The notes: a model not told the origin generated them from the sequence alone. Counted from the first letter of the stretch, positions 24,854 through 33,178 are shown. The stretch: 35,653 bases of DNA from Erysipelotrichales bacterium (GCA_022508565.1 JAFLUY010000012.1:1-35653); one strand, 5' to 3'. Made by a program: numbers and translations.

Positions 24854-24873
24854 TAGAATAGATTAAAATAATA

Positions 24874-24900
24874 AAAGAACTTCATCTTTAGAAGTTCTTT
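24874..24900 (-). terminator. Terminator after the CotD-like gene
   Basis: Stem AAAGAACTTC/GAAGTTCTTT (24874-24883, 24891-24900) with a 7-base loop and a short T run on the minus strand. It overlaps the last codons and stop of the gene. Confidence 0.7.
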
Positions 24901-25166
24901 GGACATGGATCATAAACGTTTTCACATGTATCACATTCACTCATTGTGTAACATGGTGTATATGTATGACGATAAATATGATGATTAATTATTTTTGTAT
25001 TTATTGGCATTACATGTGGAACTTCGTGAACTATGTATCTTTCACATACTCTTTCTTGTGGACATTCATATACTGGAGGACATGCACATCCTTCAGGCAT
25101 AGCCATCCCATTCATCATTTGTGGATCCATATTAGACATTTCATTTTCAATACATCTTGGGTTCAT
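24888..25166 (-). CDS. CotD-like Cys/His/Met-rich small protein
   Basis: 92 residues, rich in Cys (CACPP, ECPQERVC, CYTMSECDTCENVYDPC), His and Met, without signal peptide or membrane helix. The central HEVPHVMPINTKIINHHIY and RHTYTPCYT resemble the HVNHH...HYFPHT pattern of spore coat protein CotD. A coat or other disulfide-linked structural protein, or a metal-binding protein, are both possible. No other sporulation gene is visible in the window. Its ATG has AAAGGATG upstream, and its terminator overlaps its end. Confidence 0.6.
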   Translation of the reverse strand: MNPRCIENEMSNMDPQMMNGMAMPEGCACPPVYECPQERVCERYIVHEVPHVMPINTKIINHHIYRHTYTPCYTMSECDTCENVYDPCPKNF

Positions 25167-25245
25167 AATTTCATCCTTTCTATCTTATAGTATGCAAAAA
25201 AAAATAAAAGGAACTAAACAAAGTTCCTATTTTGAATATTTATAT

Positions 25246-25983
25246 TTACTTTAATTCTAATCTTTTATGATGTTTTTTAAGATAGTATGCTTGATCTTGT
25301 CTTGAATAAGGATTATAACTAGCTTCTGATATTACTTTGCCCTTACTATCAAATCTCCATGGATGATATTTCCCATTTTCATAAACTTGAAATCCATATT
25401 TGAAGCTTTCATCAGATCCAGCTCCATAAATAGGTTCTTCAGTTGGTATTTTTTTAATTTCTCCACCAATAGCATTGTTTTTTATTTCTATGCCATATAA
25501 TCCATCTCCAACTACTAATCCTTTAGATAGTTCAAAGCTTTCTCCTTTGAATTCAATATGATTATCTTTTGGATTTTCTTCAATTACTAAGGTAATAGTT
25601 TTCTCACTAATCTTTTTATCTGATTCAATTTCAGTTACTGAAGCCACATAATTACTAAAATCAATAGTTGGTTTATTTTCTTCTATAAGCGCGCCATTAA
25701 GACTAAATCTCCATGGCTTATTAACATTTCTTTCATAAATAGTAATTGTATTATTACTAATACCAATATCACTTATTTCATTATCAGTTCGATAAGTCTC
25801 TTCTATTTGATTATTTCCATCATCTACTATAATGACAAAACCAAAGTGGCTTGTCCCTTCTAAAAAAGTAACTCCTTCCTTAAGTGGTAATTCCACGTCA
25901 ATTCCATTTATTGGTAAAACCACACCACCTAAGTTACTTAATCTAATTACTAGTGGTTGCGATATTTTTCCTAATTTTTCTAT
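25246..25983 (-). CDS. Unknown two-repeat beta protein, apparent AUA start
   Basis: 245 residues if translation begins at ATA (25983), which stands six bases after GAGG within a near-perfect GAGGTGA site. In-frame TGA lies just upstream. The only ordinary start in the region, GTG 25923, is one base from its AGGTGG and would cut off the plausible segment KISQPLVIRLSNLGG. The protein has two similar halves, each ending in a Trp-Arg-Phe unit: NKPWRFSLNGALIEE and YHPWRFDSKGKVISE. No signal peptide, membrane helix or known motif is seen. Function unknown. It is divergent from the paralogue array at 26157. Confidence 0.65.
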   Translation of the reverse strand: MEKLGKISQPLVIRLSNLGGVVLPINGIDVELPLKEGVTFLEGTSHFGFVIIVDDGNNQIEETYRTDNEISDIGISNNTITIYERNVNKPWRFSLNGALIEENKPTIDFSNYVASVTEIESDKKISEKTITLVIEENPKDNHIEFKGESFELSKGLVVGDGLYGIEIKNNAIGGEIKKIPTEEPIYGAGSDESFKYGFQVYENGKYHPWRFDSKGKVISEASYNPYSRQDQAYYLKKHHKRLELK

Positions 25984-26085
25984 AGTTCACCTCATTTTTT
26001 TATGATATCACAAAAAATGATAAATAAAAATAATTATTACATTTATTTTAATATTTTAATTATTAATTAATGAGACTATAGTAAA

Positions 26086-26101
26086 AAACACGATGGTGTT
26101 T
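26086..26101. promoter_or_regulatory. Inverted repeat beside the paralogue-array promoter
   Basis: AAACAC-GATG-GTGTTT, perfect 6-bp arms, ending one base before the -35 box at 26103. Could be a regulator site for the array or for the divergent gene at 25983; no T run follows that would make it a terminator on the plus strand. Confidence 0.35.
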
Positions 26102-26102
26102 A

Positions 26103-26131
26103 TTGACTATGAATTATTCATAAGTTATAAT
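26103..26131 (+). promoter_or_regulatory. Promoter of the paralogue array
   Basis: TTGACT (26103-26108), 17-base spacer, TATAAT (26126-26131), 25 bases before the first start codon. Confidence 0.75.
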
Positions 26132-26156
26132 ACAAAACTAGAAACGAGGATTAAAT

Positions 26157-26813
26157 ATGAAGAATGTTGATTATGATGGGTCTTTAAAAGATGATTTAGA
26201 ATTAATCAATAACGAAGACGAAGAATATTCAAAATTACATAAAAAACATATTTTTAATATAGCTGTGACATTTATTCCATTATTTTTAATAACTGTTCTT
26301 TCATTTGTAGTAAAAAAAGCATGGATAATTGCAGTTTCTATGCCATCTATTAACAATTCTTATATTTCACGCGATGAAGAAATAAAAAAAGCTAAAAAAG
26401 AAAGAAAAGAAAGAAGAAAAAAAGCTAAAAAGAGAGTTAAAGAATTTATCCCAGAATTAATAGAAACTCTTGAAGATAATAAAAAATCAAGTTTTAGCAA
26501 AACTTACGATAATATTAAAGATGCAGTAATTATTGAAAGTACTGAAGTTAAAGAAAGACAAATAGAATTTGCTACCTATAATTTTAGTGATGAAGATATT
26601 GATAATTATATAAAATATATTATTAGCGATATATATTTCCTTGATGCACAGGATAAAATTCAAGTTTTAAGAGAAACAAAAAAAGTAGTCAAATTTACTG
26701 CTTATAATGACGCTTATATAAAAGAAACCAAGCTAGACTTATTTGAGGATGATGATTTTCCTCCTCAACTACCAGTAGAAAAGATGCTTGTTTTAAGAGA
26801 AAATGAAGATTAG
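26157..26813 (+). CDS. Tandem paralogue 1: membrane protein of unknown function
   Basis: 218 residues, first of four adjacent related genes. It begins MKNVDYDGSLKDDLELIN; the N-terminal MK(N/D)(V/I)(D/N)YxGS(L/I)xxD signature is shared by all four. A hydrophobic region (about 41-68) of one or two membrane helices is followed by a very basic KKAKKERKERRKKAKKR stretch and a soluble domain. The C-terminal part, with IDNYIKYIISDIYFLDAQDKIQVLRETKKV and DFPPQLPVEKMLVLRE, is the best conserved. No family recognised. Termini and basic loop are probably cytoplasmic. A separate promoter serves the following three genes. Confidence 0.8.
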   Translation: MKNVDYDGSLKDDLELINNEDEEYSKLHKKHIFNIAVTFIPLFLITVLSFVVKKAWIIAVSMPSINNSYISRDEEIKKAKKERKERRKKAKKRVKEFIPELIETLEDNKKSSFSKTYDNIKDAVIIESTEVKERQIEFATYNFSDEDIDNYIKYIISDIYFLDAQDKIQVLRETKKVVKFTAYNDAYIKETKLDLFEDDDFPPQLPVEKMLVLRENED

Positions 26814-26817
26814 TGTT

Positions 26818-26846
26818 TTGCTTATCTTATAAAAATAAAGTATAAT
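26818..26846 (+). promoter_or_regulatory. Second promoter, before paralogue 2
   Basis: TTGCTT (26818-26823), 17-base spacer, TATAAT (26841-26846), 25 bases before the start of paralogue 2. Same spacing to the start codon as the first promoter, consistent with duplication of promoter and gene together. Confidence 0.65.
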
Positions 26847-26870
26847 ACCAAACGAGAAAAGAGGAAAACT

Positions 26871-27542
26871 ATGAAAGATGTTGATTATAGAGGTTCAATT
26901 ACTGAAGATATAGCATTAACAAATGATACTGACGAATATCTTAGAGACATTAAAAAAAGTAAAAAAATAAATATTGCACTTTTGATATGTGGTGGTGTTA
27001 TATCAGCACTTTTATCAGTGAAATTTGGATATAATATCTTTACTAGCTTTGTAGCGGCTTTTGTTGGTGCTGGATTTGCAGTTAACACACTCAGAATAAG
27101 AGCAAAAGAAGCAGTTAGAAAAGTCAAAAAACAAAATGCTGAAGCTAATCTTCAAAACCTTACTTATAGCTTAAATAATGAAAAAACAAATTCTAAAATG
27201 TTGGCATCTTCTGTAAGTGTTGATAATTTAAAAAACTCCGTTGTAGTTATGACTGGTGGTGGAGAAATACCAGATATGGATGATGATTTAGAAGAAGTAT
27301 CAGAACAAGATATCGAAGAATATGCTAATATCATAATAAGAGATATCTACTTTTATGATATACATAGTTCTATAAAAGCATTAAGAGAATTTAAAAAGAT
27401 TGCTAATTTTAGATCTAAAAAAGATTCTTATGTTAAAAGTGTTAAAGTACAACAACTTGAACCAAATGATTTTCCAAAGGAATTGCCTGTAAAACAAGTT
27501 TTAAGATTAACTAACAACGAGGTTAGTCATGAAAGACGTTAA
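26871..27542 (+). CDS. Tandem paralogue 2: membrane protein of unknown function
   Basis: 223 residues, starting MKDVDYRGSITEDIALTNDTD. Two membrane helices (about 34-52 and 56-74: LLICGGVISALLSV, SFVAAFVGAGFAV), then a basic segment and the conserved C-terminal domain with EEYANIIIRDIYFYDIHSSIKALREFKKI and PNDFPKELPVKQVLRL. Closest to paralogue 3. Its last residues (NEVSHERR) are encoded by the ribosome binding site and first codons of the next gene, with a 14-base overlap. Confidence 0.8.
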   Translation: MKDVDYRGSITEDIALTNDTDEYLRDIKKSKKINIALLICGGVISALLSVKFGYNIFTSFVAAFVGAGFAVNTLRIRAKEAVRKVKKQNAEANLQNLTYSLNNEKTNSKMLASSVSVDNLKNSVVVMTGGGEIPDMDDDLEEVSEQDIEEYANIIIRDIYFYDIHSSIKALREFKKIANFRSKKDSYVKSVKVQQLEPNDFPKELPVKQVLRLTNNEVSHERR

Positions 27543-28209
27543 CTATGAGGGATCAATAACCGAAGATATTGCTTTAGTTAATGATACCGATAATTCTTTA
27601 AAAGAAATTAAAAAGAGTAAATCTTTAAATATTATTTTTTTTGCTGGCGGAAGTATTATTTCTTATATTGTGTCAACAACGTTTGGTGTAAGTGTAATTA
27701 CTGATATTTTATGGTCGTTTATCTTTTTTGGCAGTATTTTACTTGCGATTAGAACAAAAGTAAAAAATGCATTTAGAAAACTTGCAAAGGAAATTGCTGA
27801 ATTACACATTAAAAATTTTTGTTTTGATCTGGATAATGATAAAACAAATACTAAAATGTTAACTGAAACTGTTAGTTATGAAAATATAAAAAATGCTACT
27901 GTCGTTATAAACTCTCAATCTTCAGAAGATGCTATTATGGATAAAACTTTCCTTGGCATAATGCCCAATGAAGAAGACTTTCAAGAGTACATTGATATAA
28001 TTATAAGTGATATTTATTTTCTCGATTTAAATAATCGAATAAGAGCTTTAAGAGAAATCAAAAATATTGCTAAACTTAATTCTAAAAAAGAGTTTGGTAC
28101 AGAAAATAGTAAATTACAAGAATTTGAACCAAATGATTTTCCAAAAGAATTACCTGTGAAACAAGTTTTAAGACTAAGAAACAAGGAGGTCAGTCATGAA
28201 AAACATTGA
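27529..28209 (+). CDS. Tandem paralogue 3: membrane protein of unknown function
   Basis: 226 residues, starting MKDVNYEGSITEDIALVNDTD. Two membrane helices (about 34-52 and 56-73), basic segment, then the family domain with FQEYIDIIISDIYFLDLNNRIRALREIKNI and PNDFPKELPVKQVLRL, nearly the same as in paralogue 2. ATG is preceded by GAGGTTAGTC within paralogue 2. It ends KEVSHEKH, again coded by the next gene's start region; overlap 14 bases. Confidence 0.8.
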   Translation: MKDVNYEGSITEDIALVNDTDNSLKEIKKSKSLNIIFFAGGSIISYIVSTTFGVSVITDILWSFIFFGSILLAIRTKVKNAFRKLAKEIAELHIKNFCFDLDNDKTNTKMLTETVSYENIKNATVVINSQSSEDAIMDKTFLGIMPNEEDFQEYIDIIISDIYFLDLNNRIRALREIKNIAKLNSKKEFGTENSKLQEFEPNDFPKELPVKQVLRLRNKEVSHEKH

Positions 28210-28828
28210 TTATGAAGGATCATTGGTTGATGATATAAGAGTAATTCAACAACAACCTGATTCTTATGAAGATTTAGAAGCAAAAAATAAAGAAGGCCTT
28301 ATTATAGTTATTTTAGTTGATCTTTTTTGGCTAATTATATGTTTTCTAGCTAGAAACATAGCAACGTTTGCTTCACTAGTTTCTGCAACAACGGTTATAT
28401 ATGCTGTTCATAATTCTTCAATAATGAGAAAAAGAACTTTTAAACAAACCAATAGAATGAATATTATAACTAAGATTTTACAATTTGTTTTCCGAGATAA
28501 AATGAAAGAAACGAAAGAATTATTTGATAGCCTAACTTATGATAGTTTAGAAAACGCAGTATTAATTGAAGTAGAAAAAACTGAACCAAATAAAGATCCA
28601 AAGGAAGGAATAACAAGTAGAGATTTAGATGATTACATAAGATGTATAACAACTGATATCTACTACCTAGATATAAATAATCAAATAAAAGCTTTAAGAG
28701 AGGTTAAAAATGTTATGTGTATTCCTAATACAGAAGTCTCTTTTACAAAAGATGCAAAATTATTTGAATTTGAAGAACAAGATTATCCAGAAAAATTGCC
28801 AGTAGAGAAAGTTTTAGAACTAAAATAA
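28196..28828 (+). CDS. Tandem paralogue 4: membrane protein of unknown function
   Basis: 210 residues, starting MKNIDYEGSLVDDIRVIQQQPD. Hydrophobic region (about 34-70: LIIVILVDLFWLIICFLA, FASLVSATTVIYAV), basic RKRTFKQTNR, then the family domain with LDDYIRCITTDIYYLDINNQIKALREVKNV and EQDYPEKLPVEKVLELK. It lacks the VSHE tail because no gene follows; a terminator begins at its stop codon. In its N-terminal signature and C-terminal end it is as close to paralogue 1 as to 2 and 3. Confidence 0.8.
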   Translation: MKNIDYEGSLVDDIRVIQQQPDSYEDLEAKNKEGLIIVILVDLFWLIICFLARNIATFASLVSATTVIYAVHNSSIMRKRTFKQTNRMNIITKILQFVFRDKMKETKELFDSLTYDSLENAVLIEVEKTEPNKDPKEGITSRDLDDYIRCITTDIYYLDINNQIKALREVKNVMCIPNTEVSFTKDAKLFEFEEQDYPEKLPVEKVLELK

Positions 28829-28855
28829 AGTGGATTAGTTTTCTAATCCACTTTT
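28827..28855. terminator. Bidirectional terminator between convergent operons
   Basis: Perfect 12-bp stem AAAGTGGATTAG/CTAATCCACTTT (28827-28838, 28843-28854), loop TTTT, with short A and T runs on both sides. Serves the paralogue array (plus) and the six-gene operon (minus). Confidence 0.85.
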
Positions 28856-29593
28856 ATCTTGCTCTAAACTAGCAGTTGTTCTTTTTAATCTTTTTTCATT
28901 AAGACCACTATTAACAATTTTTACATTGCTAGAAAATCTTTCATGAGCATAATGTTCATAAGCATAGTTGACTAAACAATCATGACAATCATCATGAAAA
29001 GTATTACATCTATTACTTGCACTACCAATATGATCTCCAGGAGCACAAATATCCATGCTCTCCCATTCCTTAACTTTCTCAGCTGGAGTTAATAAGCCTT
29101 TTGAATGAATCTCTTCAATTTGAGCAGTAACTAAAGGCGTTACCATTCTTAAATTTATTATCTTATCTATAATTGCTTTTTTGATTAAAGGATGTAACTC
29201 TTTTACAGTTCTTTCCTTTGAGAACAACCCTATTCTTTTTACAGTACGAATTCGCAATGGATATTCTGTTGATACAGTAGGCATAGTTTTTTCAATACGT
29301 TCTACATTATCGTTTTCATCAACTAGATGTGTTAATTCAAAATCACCTGAGCAAATTAATTCTTCAATTGCTGAAAGATCTAAAGATAAAATTGTAGGTA
29401 AATACCTCATATCATAAATTGCTGATTTAAAATAAAGTTCTTCCATTAATCTCGAAGTTTTTTTATCTAAATCTACATAACCTTCTTCTATTACTCCAAC
29501 AGGTAAGATACCTTTCTTAATTAAATCTCTTAAATTTGAAGAATAAACTACACTTAAATATAATTTATATTTTCCAAAAATTTCCCCTGACAT
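28835..29593 (-). CDS. Unknown protein with a Cys/His cluster
   Basis: 252 residues from ATG 29593 (MSGEIFGKY), preceded by GACGAGG in the end of the MazG-like gene; an in-frame start further up lies inside that gene. No membrane helix. The C-terminal third has CAPGDH, CNTFHDDCHDC and YEHYAHERFSS, a spacing that could bind zinc. I recognise no family. Its start is two bases from the MazG-like stop, so it is very likely co-expressed with it. It is the last gene of the six-gene run. Confidence 0.75.
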   Translation of the reverse strand: MSGEIFGKYKLYLSVVYSSNLRDLIKKGILPVGVIEEGYVDLDKKTSRLMEELYFKSAIYDMRYLPTILSLDLSAIEELICSGDFELTHLVDENDNVERIEKTMPTVSTEYPLRIRTVKRIGLFSKERTVKELHPLIKKAIIDKIINLRMVTPLVTAQIEEIHSKGLLTPAEKVKEWESMDICAPGDHIGSASNRCNTFHDDCHDCLVNYAYEHYAHERFSSNVKIVNSGLNEKRLKRTTASLEQDKSGLEN

Positions 29594-29594
29594 A

Positions 29595-29927
29595 TTAAAC
29601 CTCGTCTTTTCTTGTAAATCTATTATTATCTCTGTTATATACTTTATCAAACTTTTTATTCATTGCGCTTTTTAGCGAAACACCTTGATCATTGGCCATG
29701 CAACAAATTGAGAATAATAAATCTCCTAATTCTTCTTCCAAATCCTTTATGTATTCTCCATCCTTTTTCTTTTTATCGCCATGTTTAGCATTTACAACAC
29801 GAGCAACTTCTCCTACTTCTTCAGTCATTGCTGCCATCATAGATAATGGACTAAAGTATGGTTTCTCAAATTGACTAGCCCATACATCTACTTCTTTTTG
29901 TAAACTATCAAGTGTAAATTCTTTCAT
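29595..29927 (-). CDS. MazG-like nucleotide pyrophosphohydrolase
   Basis: 110 residues, the usual size of a single MazG-type domain. The metal-binding pattern EEVGEVARVV (first ExxE) and DLEEELGDLLFSICCMAN (ExxD) is present. Such enzymes cut NTPs or dNTPs to NMP and pyrophosphate and clear aberrant nucleotides. Strong AAGAGGTG site before ATG. Lies between ttcA-like and the Cys/His protein. Confidence 0.87.
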   Translation of the reverse strand: MKEFTLDSLQKEVDVWASQFEKPYFSPLSMMAAMTEEVGEVARVVNAKHGDKKKKDGEYIKDLEEELGDLLFSICCMANDQGVSLKSAMNKKFDKVYNRDNNRFTRKDEV

Positions 29928-29982
29928 AAAACACCTCTTAAAATAAGTTTATATATATATTTTACCATAAATTATTAAAAAT

Positions 29983-30816
29983 CTATTTTTTATTATCGTA
30001 ATCACTTAAAAAGCTTGTGTAATTACCATCTTGTTTTGTACCTAAAACACAGTTTAGATTAACATTATCTAAAGCCTTAAAAATATTATTATCAATTTCT
30101 CGATTTACTTTTTTTAAGTTTTTAATTAATTCTTTCATTTCTTTTCTTTTACTTGTTCCATCATCATCTAATGCAATTTTTTCCGTAAAACGACAAGCAC
30201 AGTTAATAAATGTTAGATCATTGCTTTTCTTCCAAGCAAGTACTGCTTCTTCTTTAACTAAATACATTGGTCTGATAAGTTCAAGACCGGGAAAATTCTC
30301 ACTGTGAAGTTTTGGCATCATTGTTTTAATTTCAGAACCATAAAACATTGATAAAAGAGTTGTTTCAATGACATCATCAAAGTGATGTCCTAAAGCAATT
30401 TTATTACATCCAAGTTCTTGTGCTTTACTATAAAGGTATCCTCTACGCATTCTTGCACATAGATAACAAGGACTTTTTGAAGCAACACTATCAACTACTG
30501 AAAATATATCACTTTCAAATATCTCTATTGGAATGTTTAAAAGTTTAGCATTTTCAACAATCATATTTCTATTAATTTCTTTATAACCAGGGTCCATTAC
30601 AACATAATGAGCATCAAAATGAATTTTTCCATGGCGTTTAAGTTCTTGAATACATTTAGCTAGTAAAAATGAATCTTTACCACCACTAATACAAACCATT
30701 ATATTATCATTTTCTTTAATTAGTTCATATTCTTTTACTGTCTTAACAAATTTAGCCCATATTTCTTTACGATATTTTTTTATAATACTTTTCTCTATCT
30801 CTTTATATCTTTCCAT
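29983..30816 (-). CDS. ttcA: TtcA-family tRNA 2-thiolation enzyme
   Basis: 277 residues. PP-loop SGGKDS (44-49) activates a base with ATP; C117 and C120 in CYLCARMRRG and a third Cys pair region FINCACRF fit the Fe-S-dependent TtcA/TtuA type that thiolates tRNA bases. GHHFDDVIETTLLSMFYGSE is the family's central motif. Which base is modified (C32 in TtcA) is inferred from the family. It sits 33 bases after the Nudix gene. Confidence 0.82.
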   Translation of the reverse strand: MERYKEIEKSIIKKYRKEIWAKFVKTVKEYELIKENDNIMVCISGGKDSFLLAKCIQELKRHGKIHFDAHYVVMDPGYKEINRNMIVENAKLLNIPIEIFESDIFSVVDSVASKSPCYLCARMRRGYLYSKAQELGCNKIALGHHFDDVIETTLLSMFYGSEIKTMMPKLHSENFPGLELIRPMYLVKEEAVLAWKKSNDLTFINCACRFTEKIALDDDGTSKRKEMKELIKNLKKVNREIDNNIFKALDNVNLNCVLGTKQDGNYTSFLSDYDNKK

Positions 30817-30849
30817 ATCGATAATACTCCTTAAAACTAAATTATCATT

Positions 30850-31410
30850 TTATATAATATTTAATACATTAGCAATTTTTTCAGTAACAATTCCAAAAGA
30901 AAGACTTTTTAATTCATTAATATCAATCCATTTATAATCTGATGATTCGCTTGTATCTATTTTTACATTTTCTATGCTATCTATTGTAAAAAGATATCTA
31001 AAATCAAAGTGATAATGTTGAGGTAAATTTAATCTTTCATTAAATCCAATGAGATGAGTATCAATATCAATTGGAATATAATTATCCTCATTTATTGTTA
31101 CTTGATTTAGATTAGTTAACCCAGTTTCTTCTTTTATTTCTCTAATACATGCATCCAATACTAGCTCATTGGCATCAACATGCCCACCTGGGTAAAGATA
31201 TCTTTTTAAATCATTATGAAATAAAACTAGAAATTTGTTTTCTTGCTTTGCATAAACAAAACCGCTAGAAACAATATGGCCATTAAAATTATTCCAGTCA
31301 GTTCTTGCTTCATCTTTATTTTCTTTTAAATAATCTAAAAACTGAGATTGTCTTTCAGTTTCGTTAGGAAAAATTTCTAAATATTTATTCAAAATTGAAT
31401 TTACATCCAT
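30850..31410 (-). CDS. Nudix hydrolase
   Basis: 186 residues. The Nudix box is complete: GHVDANE followed by seven residues and REIKEETGL (GX5EX7REUXEEXGU). These magnesium-dependent enzymes hydrolyse nucleoside diphosphates linked to another group. The N-terminal 40 residues are extra relative to the minimal domain. Substrate unknown. AGGGG precedes the ATG. Followed by the TtcA-like gene. Confidence 0.87.
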   Translation of the reverse strand: MDVNSILNKYLEIFPNETERQSQFLDYLKENKDEARTDWNNFNGHIVSSGFVYAKQENKFLVLFHNDLKRYLYPGGHVDANELVLDACIREIKEETGLTNLNQVTINEDNYIPIDIDTHLIGFNERLNLPQHYHFDFRYLFTIDSIENVKIDTSESSDYKWIDINELKSLSFGIVTEKIANVLNII

Positions 31411-31451
31411 TATAGATATCCCCTTTTCTATAATACAATTATAACATAAAC

Positions 31452-32201
31452 TTATTTTAATATTATTTGTTTACCTTTCAAATATATATTTTCAATAGTT
31501 TCATCTTTTATATTACCTAGAGCATATTTATCCATCAAGTCATAGGATTGACATCCATCATTAACAACATTTCCATTTGCAGCAATGTATTGATACTCAA
31601 TTACTAGATAATCTACTCCATCATATTTTTTAACTTTAAAGTTTTTTTGATAATTAGTTAATTCTTCTAAATTTGGTTCTTGAACACTTAAACCATTTTC
31701 ATATGCTCTTCCGTATGGTAGTAAATCTTCATCTTTAATAATAGATTTTTCTGGTTTTGGAAAATAAGATAATTCGCTTAATTTCTTAATTACTTTAGGA
31801 TCAGCATCTTCGTGATATTGAGACTGTGACACAAGTAATAAACCTGGAACATAAATATGTCTATCACTTGTTGATAAAATGTAATCTCTTAGCTTAGTTA
31901 AAGCACTAACTAAGTCTTCACTATAAGTAAGTCCATTAATTGCAACCGTAAACATATCAACAGCAACTCTATAATCAATAAGCTTATCCACAAGATAATC
32001 TGCTATATGTCCATTTAATGATGGTTCGCCACCAGATAACATAAATCGTCCAATATGATGAATATTATTTTTCTCAAAGAATATATCAACTAATTCTTCT
32101 GTTAAATCAATATTTTGTGCATTTCCTCTACAACAATGTTTGCAATTGCCACTACAACGACGCGTAGATTCGAACTGTAAATCGTTATAACATATTTTCA
32201 T
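31452..32201 (-). CDS. Small radical SAM enzyme
   Basis: 249 residues. The [4Fe-4S] cluster motif CSGNCKHC (C16, C20, C23; CxxxCxxC) and the SAM-binding LSGGEP (55-60) are intact. The C-terminal part is short, with a Cys in NDGCQSYDLMDKYALGNIKDE that recalls the start of a SPASM region but lacks its several Cys. Such enzymes modify peptides, proteins, RNA or small molecules. The neighbour upstream encodes an HExxH protein 30 bases away. Ribosome binding site is weak (TAGGTAA). Confidence 0.83.
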   Translation of the reverse strand: MKICYNDLQFESTRRCSGNCKHCCRGNAQNIDLTEELVDIFFEKNNIHHIGRFMLSGGEPSLNGHIADYLVDKLIDYRVAVDMFTVAINGLTYSEDLVSALTKLRDYILSTSDRHIYVPGLLLVSQSQYHEDADPKVIKKLSELSYFPKPEKSIIKDEDLLPYGRAYENGLSVQEPNLEELTNYQKNFKVKKYDGVDYLVIEYQYIAANGNVVNDGCQSYDLMDKYALGNIKDETIENIYLKGKQIILK

Positions 32202-32231
32202 AATAATTTACCTATATTTTTTCAAGTAAAA

Positions 32232-33059
32232 TTATTTATTTCTTAGCATTTTGCTACATCCAATTTTGAATGCTTCTTCATTAACACAATTTAGTAAATC
32301 AAATTGATTTAACATCTTATAAGTTGTTAATCTTTGGTTTAATACTTCTCTTACTTCTTTAATTACTTCGCTTGGTGCATCAGATAAAAGCGAATAAAGT
32401 AAGATAGTATAATAATATGAAATGAAATATTGTTTTTCTGGTATTTGATAATATCTTAAGTCATCGCCTTTTAAAGTACTTTCTATTTCATCACTAAATG
32501 CATGATTATACATTTCTAACATTTTAGCAAGACGCCAAGATATTATTTTATCTCTTGTTTCGCTATCTTTTGTATCAGCTTCTAATAGTTCATATAACAT
32601 TGGAATTACGTCTGAATAAAGTAACATATAAATCCACTCATCATAATTATGGTCAACAGCTAAAATATGTGTTGCTTCGTGGCCAAGGAAAACATGTGAT
32701 GTTTCATCTATATCATAAGGAATGCTCATTACTGAAGGCATTTGTGGTCCTATAAAAGAAGTAACATAAACTCCTGGTGAAGTGCATTGTTTAATAAGCT
32801 TTCCATCAAGAATTATCTCTTTATAACGTCTATCTACTTTTTCATCATTAAAATGTTCAAATAGATGTTCTCTTACTTTTGGAAGTTCAATATCAAAAGA
32901 TGATTTGTTTAAAGTTGGAAGAATTCTATCTTCTTCTTTTATATATTTTGCTACTAAAAATGCTATTTCATCTTCTTTTTCTCCGGGGATAAATAAACTA
33001 TCTCTTTCAATTAAAGATTTTGTTGAATCTATTCTTGCTTTTATATTTGCATTTTGCAT
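32232..33059 (-). CDS. Putative zinc metallopeptidase-like protein (HEATH motif)
   Basis: 275 residues from ATG 33059 (MQNANIK), eight bases after AGGAGG; a GTG three codons upstream is too close to it. No signal peptide or membrane helix, so cytosolic. Contains VFLGHEATHILAVDH: HExxH at 127-131 is the usual zinc-peptidase core. The third ligand is not certain. Around it the chain is mainly helical. Family unknown. It is the first gene of the six-gene run and precedes the radical SAM gene, which would suit a peptide-processing role; that is inference. Confidence 0.7.
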   Translation of the reverse strand: MQNANIKARIDSTKSLIERDSLFIPGEKEDEIAFLVAKYIKEEDRILPTLNKSSFDIELPKVREHLFEHFNDEKVDRRYKEIILDGKLIKQCTSPGVYVTSFIGPQMPSVMSIPYDIDETSHVFLGHEATHILAVDHNYDEWIYMLLYSDVIPMLYELLEADTKDSETRDKIISWRLAKMLEMYNHAFSDEIESTLKGDDLRYYQIPEKQYFISYYYTILLYSLLSDAPSEVIKEVREVLNQRLTTYKMLNQFDLLNCVNEEAFKIGCSKMLRNK

Positions 33060-33146
33060 AACATACACCTCCTAAAATTCTTTTTATATAAATTAAATCT
33101 TTTAATATTCTATCATAAAAATAAATATATTAAAACAAAAAAAGTA

Positions 33147-33155
33147 TGCTATAAT
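33147..33155 (+). promoter_or_regulatory. Extended -10 promoter of the gene at 33179
   Basis: TGC-TATAAT (33147-33155), no convincing -35 box, 23 bases before the start codon with AAGGAG between. Confidence 0.6.
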
Positions 33156-33178
33156 AAATAACTACTAAGGAGATAATT

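Noticed and set aside
33059-33178. A promoter for the six-gene operon in the divergent spacer
   Set aside because: TATGAT with TTGTTT upstream gives only a 15-base spacer; not strong enough to list as a feature.
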